From contig JARFPV010000426.1 in assembly GCA_029288115.1 (NCBI GenBank), forward strand, positions 1 through 6,286: DNA of 6,286 nucleotides, given 5' to 3'. Under the pieces are notes generated by a model. That model was not told the DNA's origin. It made no database searches and was given only the letters and a program-made list of their open reading frames with translations. The position numbers were made by a program, and so were the translations under genes. This document shows, one piece after another, positions 1 through 4,674 of the stretch. Source of the DNA: Akkermansiaceae bacterium (GTDB lineage Bacteria > Verrucomicrobiota > Verrucomicrobiia > Verrucomicrobiales > Akkermansiaceae). Position 1 is the stretch's first letter; the number at the start of each line of letters is the position of its first letter.

Positions 1-57
1 GCCATTGAGTGCCTTGAAGTGTACGACAGCTGGATTTCCCATTGATGTATTGTGCAT
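1..57 (-). CDS. Possible N-terminus of a gene running off the left edge
   Basis: On the minus strand an ATG at 57-55 opens a frame that stays open to the window edge, giving 19 residues that begin MHNTSMGNPAVVHFKALNG. The sequence AGGTGA (minus strand, 68-63) lies 5 bases before the ATG and matches the 16S anti-Shine-Dalgarno complement well, better than any other start in this window. In-frame readthrough upstream ends at a TGA at 123-121, so the ATG is a sensible start; a second ATG at 42-40 (MGNPAVVHF) is an alternative. The MGNPxVHF opening is reminiscent of VOC/glyoxalase-fold proteins, but 19 residues are too few to assign a family. It would be codirectional with the peroxidase gene but beyond that gene's terminator, so probably a separate unit. 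Confidence 0.45.
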   Translation of the reverse strand, partial: MHNTSMGNPAVVHFKALNG

Positions 58-194
58 CAAATTCACCTGTGTGCTCAGTTCACGCGTGGAGTCAGGGCGT
101 GTAGAATAAACGGGCCGAAATCAATAGCTCGGTTTTCATGGAATGGTTTATGTGAGATGGTTGGAATCACCGTCAGGAAATAAAAGTGAGTTAT

Positions 195-214
195 TAATAC
201 TAGGTAATACTAGG
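195..214. repeat. Perfect 10-bp tandem repeat, two copies
   Basis: TAATACTAGG occurs twice head to tail (195-204 and 205-214), so the copies lie almost one helical turn apart. The core GTAATACT (204-211) recurs in inverted orientation as AGTATTAC at 251-258. The repeats lie between the putative start at 57 and the peroxidase terminator, about 140 bases upstream of that start, so they could be a regulator-binding site for the left-hand gene. This is inference; two short AT-rich copies can arise by chance. Confidence 0.5.
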
Positions 215-267
215 CTGGGAGGTGAGAGTATCTACGTGCCGTAGCATGCAAGTATTACTATAATCAC

Positions 268-303
268 AAAAAATCCCCACGCCCCCGGTAATGGGGAGTG
301 GGG
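268..303 (-). terminator. Intrinsic terminator of the haem peroxidase gene
   Basis: Read on the minus strand, CCCCAC (303-298) pairs with GTGGGG (280-275). After one T/C mismatch the stem continues with CCCC against GGGG, leaving a loop of about 6-7 bases. The stem is followed by an A and then six T residues (273-268). A GC-rich stem plus a T-tract, about 26 bases beyond the peroxidase stop codon at 332-330, is a typical rho-independent terminator. On the plus strand the T-tract is missing, so it appears to act in one direction only. Confidence 0.85.
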
Positions 304-329
304 TGGTAATGAGGTGGCCTCAATACTTT

Positions 330-2069
330 TTACTCATTGTTATTTCTTTGGCGCCTTTTTTTCCGTTTTGGGCGAGGTTCTTCATCCTGAGCGCCTTCTA
401 CGAGGAATACGTTGTCATTGATTTCATCGTCGATTTCCGTGTTGCGGCGGATGATGGTGGCGAGTGTTTGTTTCTCGATGAAGTCGACCATGTGTGTGGG
501 TAATGAGTGCTTGTAATAAAAACGATCACCATCACGCAGTCGGATAAACTGATCGGTGAGGATTCTCTGATAGACCGGTCCGCACATGGATCCGGGCATC
601 TTTGTCTCACATAGCCCTGTGACCCAGAGGTCGAGGTCGTCAGAGGTGTCATAAGCCAGCGCAAGACGTTCAGCGGCAGCTGGGTCGATATCCTGGAAGC
701 TTCGTATCGGAGTCATGCCAAATCCTTCACGCACATCATTGTATGATGGTAGTCCGTGGTCACGGCCGCGTTGGATGTTCAGCGAAGCAAGATCAAGTCC
801 GCCCGATCCGGGAGGGCCAAATAGGAAGTTGCGCACGTCATCGACAAGTTGCTCGTCAAGCTCTTGGCACTGTTGTGTTGCAAGTCCGCGCAGTGTTACG
901 GCAATACCTTCGTTTTCTGTATGGGCGGGATTGAAAAACGCATCTGCTAGAGAAAGGTTTCCGGCATCGATCTCATTGCCCTCTGCATCCAGCCTGAGCA
1001 GGGTGGAGGACAGAAGTGTGTGACCCAGGCGGAATGCCGCACCAGCAAACTCGTTGGAAATGTCCGCACGTACGTCTGTGCGATAGCCTCTGTAAGGCGG
1101 TAGTGCGTCAGTCCCTAACAAAATTGGAAGGAATTCCCGGTAGGTGATTGCTTGCATTTCGGCTGCCACAATCGTTCTGGCATACTGGTAGCGATCCTCA
1201 TCTGTAGAATCAGGGTTGTCCTCCGCATACTTATCCGCCCAGTGGTTGTGTTCGCGAACGAAGAGTGTGTGCAGAGCGGTAAGCCCAACTTGCTCGTTTG
1301 CGCGCACATCCCCGGCGAGGAAGAATCCCGGACCAGAACCAGCGTTGTCAAATCCGCCAAGGTTGTAGGGAAGCAGGTCACCGTGCTCTGACTCCGAGGT
1401 GTTGAGCTTGCCGCTGCCGTCGTTTCGGCGCAGCGCGGTGGCTCTGATGGCATCTGAACCATACACTTGGGATGCATCAATGTAGGCTGTGATGGCATTG
1501 ATTTGCTCTCGGACACCATCAACGTCTTCATAGAGTGATCGATTTAATGGTATCGTTGCGTTACCCGTGCCTTGAGGGTCAAACCATGGATCGCCAGCGG
1601 GAACCAGAATGTCGAATGGTTCTGCTGGGTCAACGGTCGGTGTTTCCACGATGTCGTGATCAAGGAACTGCCCCCACTGCCAGAGGAAGTCGGTGGCACC
1701 GCGCTTATTTAGAATCGACTCCGTTTGTGCGGCAACAGCATTACTGATGGCACGCGCGCTGGGTCGGTCTGCTCCAGAGGGTGCGCTGACGCCATCAGCG
1801 TAGTCGTTGTCAAACAATCGGATCACTGGCTGGTGCGCAGATCCCCATAATGGTTGGGTGGTATTGTTGCCGGTTCCGTCAATGGAGCGGACTTCAAGTA
1901 GTCCTCTCTCAGGTTCGTTGGCATCTCTATCAGGAGCGTCGAGTTTTGTCATCGTCCGGGGAATCGGCGCAGGTCGGCGCTGTTGTCTTTCTCCATCGGG
2001 AGTGTCCTGAGCGTGTGCTGCGGATAGTCCGGATAGAACGATTAGGATGGTAGGTGTTGTTTTCATCAT
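330..2069 (-). CDS. Secreted animal-type haem peroxidase (myeloperoxidase/peroxinectin superfamily)
   Basis: The 579-aa product should be an exported haem peroxidase that uses H2O2 to oxidise small electron donors, possibly halides or thiocyanate; the true substrate cannot be read from sequence. Residues 1-20 form a signal peptide with likely cleavage AHA|Q. The peroxidase domain spans about 60-555. By comparison with myeloperoxidase, the distal motif WGQFLDHD gives Q134, D137 and H138; R256 and E259 lie in RANEQ; the proximal histidine is H350 in AFRLGHTLL; LNIQRGRDHG is at 430-439. D137 and E259 are the residues that form haem ester bonds in the family. Q260 replaces the Met that makes myeloperoxidase's sulfonium link, so it is lactoperoxidase-like there. 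A calcium site is conserved (D139 plus T194, Y196, D198, S200). There is no dockerin or anchor domain; instead a basic tail (566-575, RPKRKKRRQR) ends the protein. The start is one of two adjacent ATGs; no clear Shine-Dalgarno precedes it. Superfamily assignment is firm. Confidence 0.95.
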   Translation of the reverse strand: MMKTTPTILIVLSGLSAAHAQDTPDGERQQRRPAPIPRTMTKLDAPDRDANEPERGLLEVRSIDGTGNNTTQPLWGSAHQPVIRLFDNDYADGVSAPSGADRPSARAISNAVAAQTESILNKRGATDFLWQWGQFLDHDIVETPTVDPAEPFDILVPAGDPWFDPQGTGNATIPLNRSLYEDVDGVREQINAITAYIDASQVYGSDAIRATALRRNDGSGKLNTSESEHGDLLPYNLGGFDNAGSGPGFFLAGDVRANEQVGLTALHTLFVREHNHWADKYAEDNPDSTDEDRYQYARTIVAAEMQAITYREFLPILLGTDALPPYRGYRTDVRADISNEFAGAAFRLGHTLLSSTLLRLDAEGNEIDAGNLSLADAFFNPAHTENEGIAVTLRGLATQQCQELDEQLVDDVRNFLFGPPGSGGLDLASLNIQRGRDHGLPSYNDVREGFGMTPIRSFQDIDPAAAERLALAYDTSDDLDLWVTGLCETKMPGSMCGPVYQRILTDQFIRLRDGDRFYYKHSLPTHMVDFIEKQTLATIIRRNTEIDDEINDNVFLVEGAQDEEPRPKRKKRRQRNNNE

Positions 2070-2089
2070 GTTCTATGGGTTTGGTTTAT

Positions 2090-2118
2090 CGGGAGCCAAC
2101 CCCTTGTTGGCTTTCCCG
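2090..2118 (-). promoter_or_regulatory. Hairpin in the peroxidase 5' leader
   Basis: CGGGA+GCCAAC (2090-2100) pairs with GTTGGC (2106-2111) and TCCCG (2114-2118), an 11-bp stem with a two-base bulge and a five-base loop. It ends 20 bases before the peroxidase start codon (2069) on the minus strand, so it would lie in the mRNA leader if transcription starts upstream. No T-tract follows in either direction, so it does not look like a terminator. It could affect translation or mRNA stability, or be a protein-binding palindrome. Structure is seen; function is inferred. Confidence 0.55.
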
Positions 2119-2119
2119 T

Positions 2120-2143
2120 GGTATGGTGGAACATGGGGTATGG
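2120..2143. repeat. Short direct repeat GGTATGG in the divergent control region
   Basis: GGTATGG occurs at 2120-2126 and 2137-2143, 17 bases apart start to start, between the divergent peroxidase and regulator genes. It may be part of a binding site for a regulator or may be chance; the copies are only 7 bases long in a G-rich stretch. Confidence 0.3.
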
Positions 2144-2145
2144 AT

Positions 2146-2193
2146 GTTAAGATCTGATGTTGATAGGCGGGAAAAGAGTTAAGATTCTGTAAA
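2146..2193 (+). promoter_or_regulatory. Candidate OmpR/CpxR-type operator and promoter region of the two-component operon
   Basis: GTTAAGAT occurs at 2146-2153 and 2178-2185, 32 bases apart (about three helical turns), and both copies run on into CTG or TCTG. The second copy is also the first half of GTTAA-N6-GTAAA (2178-2193), an 11-base direct repeat. OmpR-family dimers bind tandem half-sites about 10-11 bases apart, and the E. coli CpxR box is GTAAA-N5-GTAAA, so this is a plausible autoregulatory site. A possible -35 TTGATA (2160-2165) lies between the copies, but no convincing -10 follows at the right spacing. The region is shared with the divergent peroxidase gene. Inference from pattern only. 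Confidence 0.4.
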
Positions 2194-2239
2194 TATCATG
2201 GTCTTTCAGGGGCTTTCACTGGTATTTTGCACTCCGTTC

Positions 2240-2974
2240 ATGATGAAAAGTAACCAGAGAAACAGAATCCTTGTCGTCGATGATGACCGCAAACTGTGTG
2301 GCCTGATTCGCGATTATCTAGTGCCTCTCGGATACGAGGTGTCGATGAAGCATACGGGTGCGGATGGGCTGAAAGAAGCCGCTGCACGAAGCTACGATGC
2401 TATTTTGTTAGATGTGATGATGCCGGAGATGGATGGTTTCGAAGTGCTTAAAGAGTTGCGCAAATCATCCAATGTTCCCGTGCTCATGCTTACCGCGATG
2501 GGTGAGGAGGCGGATCGTATTGTGGGTCTGGAAATTGGGGCGGACGATTACCTGCCAAAAACATTTTCCACTCGCGAATTGCTGGCACGCTTACGTGCTG
2601 TGATGCGCAGGTCAGTGATGTCCAGAGAGGTCAAGGAGGCGGCTGAAAAGGAAGTCGACTACGCGGTGAACGGATTACGTCTCAATGAGGGCACCCATAA
2701 AGTAAGCCTGGATGATGAACCGCTGACGCTGACGGCATTGGAATTTGCCATCCTTGCCTCTCTGATGCGCTCGCGGGGTCGGGTTAAATCCAGAGAGCAA
2801 TTACTCGATGATGTGTCCGAGCGGAAATTTGATGTATTCGATCGATCCATCGATGTTCATATGTCCGCCTTGCGCAAGAAACTAGGCGATAACGCTGCCA
2901 ATCCTCGGTTCATTCGCACAATTCGTGGCGTCGGATATCAGCTGATTGAGTCGGGAGAAGAATCTGAAAAATGA
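2240..2974 (+). CDS. OmpR/CpxR-family response regulator
   Basis: The 244-aa product is a cytoplasmic DNA-binding response regulator, presumably phosphorylated by the kinase encoded next. The receiver domain occupies about 8-125: acidic pocket D14-D15, phosphoacceptor D58 in LLDVMMP, switch T85 and conserved K107. A winged-helix OmpR-type output domain follows (about 145-240), ending in the typical RSIDVHMSALRKKLG and IRTIRGVGYQL. K107 is followed by Thr, where most receivers have Pro. The frame is open further upstream, to an ATG at 2198 that would add 14 residues (MVFQGLSLVF...). I prefer ATG 2240 (or 2243), because receivers normally begin only a few residues before ILVVDDD and because the possible operator lies immediately before 2198. 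No strong ribosome binding site is visible at either. Its stop overlaps the kinase start (ATGA). It resembles CpxR, but orthology is not proven. Confidence 0.95.
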   Translation: MMKSNQRNRILVVDDDRKLCGLIRDYLVPLGYEVSMKHTGADGLKEAAARSYDAILLDVMMPEMDGFEVLKELRKSSNVPVLMLTAMGEEADRIVGLEIGADDYLPKTFSTRELLARLRAVMRRSVMSREVKEAAEKEVDYAVNGLRLNEGTHKVSLDDEPLTLTALEFAILASLMRSRGRVKSREQLLDDVSERKFDVFDRSIDVHMSALRKKLGDNAANPRFIRTIRGVGYQLIESGEESEK

Positions 2975-4548
2975 AACGCCGTATACCACTTTACTTTCGT
3001 ATTATCCTGATTCTCGTTGTGAATTTGGTGGTTGCTGCGTTGCTATTAGATTGGGTGTTAAAAAGCCATTATGGTCTGGGTAAAGATGATGTTGTAGCCA
3101 GTACGGTGGAGAGGAGGATGGAAGGAATGACAAAATTACTTATTCCTGCGTTAGAAGCTGTTGAGCTTGACCAGTGGGGCGATGTTTTGTCTGAAACAGG
3201 TGAAACCCATGGTGTGGAGTTGGCGCTGTATCGTCCCAATGGAAGTCGAAGGTATGCAGGCAGTCAGCGTGAAGTTTCCGGGACAATTACTGATTTTCTG
3301 GGAAAAAAATTCCCGCGCGATCGTCCGGATAAAGCGCGCATTCCGGGTTTGCGGCCTGACGGGGCAGCACGCGGTCCCCGAAGGATGAGTGATCTTCTTG
3401 ATGGCCCGCCTGATGATGAGCGCCCTCCACGCCGGAAACCATTCCCTCCTCGCCGAGGACCTGGCGCTGATGCTCCGAGCAAGAATCCTGATCGTGCAGG
3501 CCGGGTAGAGGTCGAGAAGATTGGAAGATTTGGCAAACCAAAGACAGAGATGGCAGTGGTGCATTTCTGGATTAAGCCCTCTGAGAACAAACCCCACGAC
3601 CTGATTCTTCTGGTATGGAAAACCGACAGTGCGAGTCAGGTATTTTTTTCATGGCAGCCGCTATTCATTACCTTTGCCGGGTTGTTGTTGCTATCTGCAT
3701 TGCTATGGGTGCCTTTTGTTTATCGTATCACTCGTCGACTGGGAATTCTGACACGTGGCGCTGAATCGATTTCCGAGGGGAATTTTAATATCGATGTGGC
3801 AAGTGACCGTGGTGATGAATTAGGCAGGTTGAGTCGGTCTATTCAGCGTATGTCTTCCCGGTTGGATGAATACGTCAGCGGGCAGAAACGTTTTCTTGGC
3901 GATATCGCGCACGAGTTGTGCAGCCCGCTTGTTAGAATCAGGATGGGGTTGGGAGTTCTCGAGCACCAGATGGGGAAAGAAGAGTTGGCAAAGCTGGAGG
4001 ATATTGGTGAGGTAGTTGAGGAGTTGTCGCAGTTGGTTAACGAGTTGTTAGACTTTTCGAAAGCGTCTCTTCATCCTGAGAGGCTGGAAATGGATTCTGT
4101 GGATATTCCTAGGTTGTGCAAATCCGTTGTCGCTCGTGAAGCGCCTGATGAAGACATTCATGTCCATGCTTCGGAGCCGTTAGTGATAAAGAGCCGGGAA
4201 GACTTGCTGCGCCGTGCCATTGGCAATGTGGTGAGAAATGCGGTTCGCTATGCGGCGGCGGCAGGGCCGATCAATGTTTGTGCCGAACAAAAAAGCAATG
4301 AAGTGATTATTTCGGTGGATGACGTGGGCCCCGGATTGCCGGAGGAATGGCTGGAGAAAATCTTCGAGCCATTTTCACGCCCAGAAGATGCGCGGACGCG
4401 TGAGGGTGGTGGTAGCGGCCTTGGGCTGGCAATCGCAAAGACGTGTGTGACCAGTCTGGGAGGGGAGATTCGTTGCCATAACCGCGAGGAAGGCGGATTG
4501 TCTGTGGTGATGACGTTTCCGGACGGGGATTCTGGAGTTCGTGTTTAG
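2971..4548 (+). CDS. CpxA-like membrane sensor histidine kinase
   Basis: The 525-aa inner-membrane kinase is translationally linked to the regulator by a 4-base ATGA overlap. TM1 is at about 8-27 and TM2 at about 228-250, enclosing an extracytoplasmic sensor of about 200 residues. Residues 115-176 of the sensor are strongly Pro-, Arg- and Asp-rich, probably disordered (for example RPPRRKPFPPRRGPG). A HAMP domain follows (about 251-303), then the dimerisation/phosphotransfer domain with H314 in FLGDIAHELCSPL, and an ATPase domain: N box with N419 and N423, G1 DVGPGLP (451-457), F box FEPF, and G2 GGGSGLGLAI (479-488). All catalytic motifs are intact. The H-box reads HELCSP rather than the common HELRTP. 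The arrangement and the FLGDIAHEL motif point to the CpxA class, known for envelope stress sensing in E. coli; the signal here is unknown. Confidence 0.95.
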   Translation: MKRRIPLYFRIILILVVNLVVAALLLDWVLKSHYGLGKDDVVASTVERRMEGMTKLLIPALEAVELDQWGDVLSETGETHGVELALYRPNGSRRYAGSQREVSGTITDFLGKKFPRDRPDKARIPGLRPDGAARGPRRMSDLLDGPPDDERPPRRKPFPPRRGPGADAPSKNPDRAGRVEVEKIGRFGKPKTEMAVVHFWIKPSENKPHDLILLVWKTDSASQVFFSWQPLFITFAGLLLLSALLWVPFVYRITRRLGILTRGAESISEGNFNIDVASDRGDELGRLSRSIQRMSSRLDEYVSGQKRFLGDIAHELCSPLVRIRMGLGVLEHQMGKEELAKLEDIGEVVEELSQLVNELLDFSKASLHPERLEMDSVDIPRLCKSVVAREAPDEDIHVHASEPLVIKSREDLLRRAIGNVVRNAVRYAAAAGPINVCAEQKSNEVIISVDDVGPGLPEEWLEKIFEPFSRPEDARTREGGGSGLGLAIAKTCVTSLGGEIRCHNREEGGLSVVMTFPDGDSGVRV

Positions 4549-4560
4549 TGGATCCAATAA

Positions 4561-4580
4561 GGCCCCGACGTGTCGGGGCC
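4561..4580. terminator. GC-rich hairpin between convergent genes, probable terminator
   Basis: GGCCCCGAC (4561-4569) and GTCGGGGCC (4572-4580) form a 9-base inverted repeat, in practice an 8-bp stem with a CGTG loop. It lies 12 bases beyond the kinase stop codon. On the plus strand no T-tract follows; on the minus strand it is followed by TTATT, a weak one. It probably stabilises or ends the kinase transcript and may also stop readthrough from the convergent sulfatase gene. Confidence 0.6.
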
Positions 4581-4600
4581 AGTGGAGAAGGTGCGGCGGG

Positions 4601-4661
4601 CGTAGAAGAGGTTTCCTACCTCTTTTCTGATGGATCAAAGAGCTTAAAAAGCTCTTCTACG
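4601..4661. repeat. 61-bp nested palindromic element, possible REP/MITE-like unit
   Basis: The ends CGTAGAAGAG (4601-4610) and CTCTTCTACG (4652-4661) are perfect 10-base inverted repeats. Inside are two further perfect hairpins: AAGAGGT-TTCCT-ACCTCTT (4606-4624) and AAGAGCTT-AAA-AAGCTCTT (4638-4656). With CGTAG pairing to CTACG outside them and TGATGGATCA in the 13-base middle, the whole can be drawn as a three-way junction with no unpaired base at three of its borders. It sits between convergent genes and could terminate both (TTTT follows the first hairpin on the plus strand). The nested symmetry is more than a terminator needs and suggests a small repeated element. Copy number cannot be tested here. 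Confidence 0.6.
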
Positions 4662-4674
4662 GGGGAATCTTGCC

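Noticed and set aside
195..214. CRISPR array
   Set aside because: There are only two 10-base units with no spacer between them and no cas genes nearby.
259..264. TATAAT as a plus-strand promoter
   Set aside because: It has no -35 match at the right spacing and no plus-strand gene downstream; it only faces the peroxidase terminator and the gene's antisense strand.
1115..1531. 138-aa minus-strand frame inside the peroxidase gene
   Set aside because: It is another frame of the same strand as the peroxidase, has no recognisable motif, and the overlapping peroxidase frame contains conserved catalytic residues.
2198..2239. Earlier ATG start for the response regulator
   Set aside because: It adds 14 residues absent from typical receivers and starts directly at the possible operator/promoter; there is no ribosome binding site in its favour. 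It cannot be fully excluded.
3151..3597. 148-aa minus-strand frame within the kinase gene
   Set aside because: It lies wholly opposite a well-supported kinase coding region, its translation shows no domain, and it coincides with the low-complexity Pro/Arg-rich stretch that keeps antisense frames open.
4601..4661. tRNA gene suggested by the cloverleaf-like fold
   Set aside because: At 61 bases it is too short, has no GTTC-type T loop and no acceptor stem of seven pairs; the symmetry fits a repeat or terminator better.
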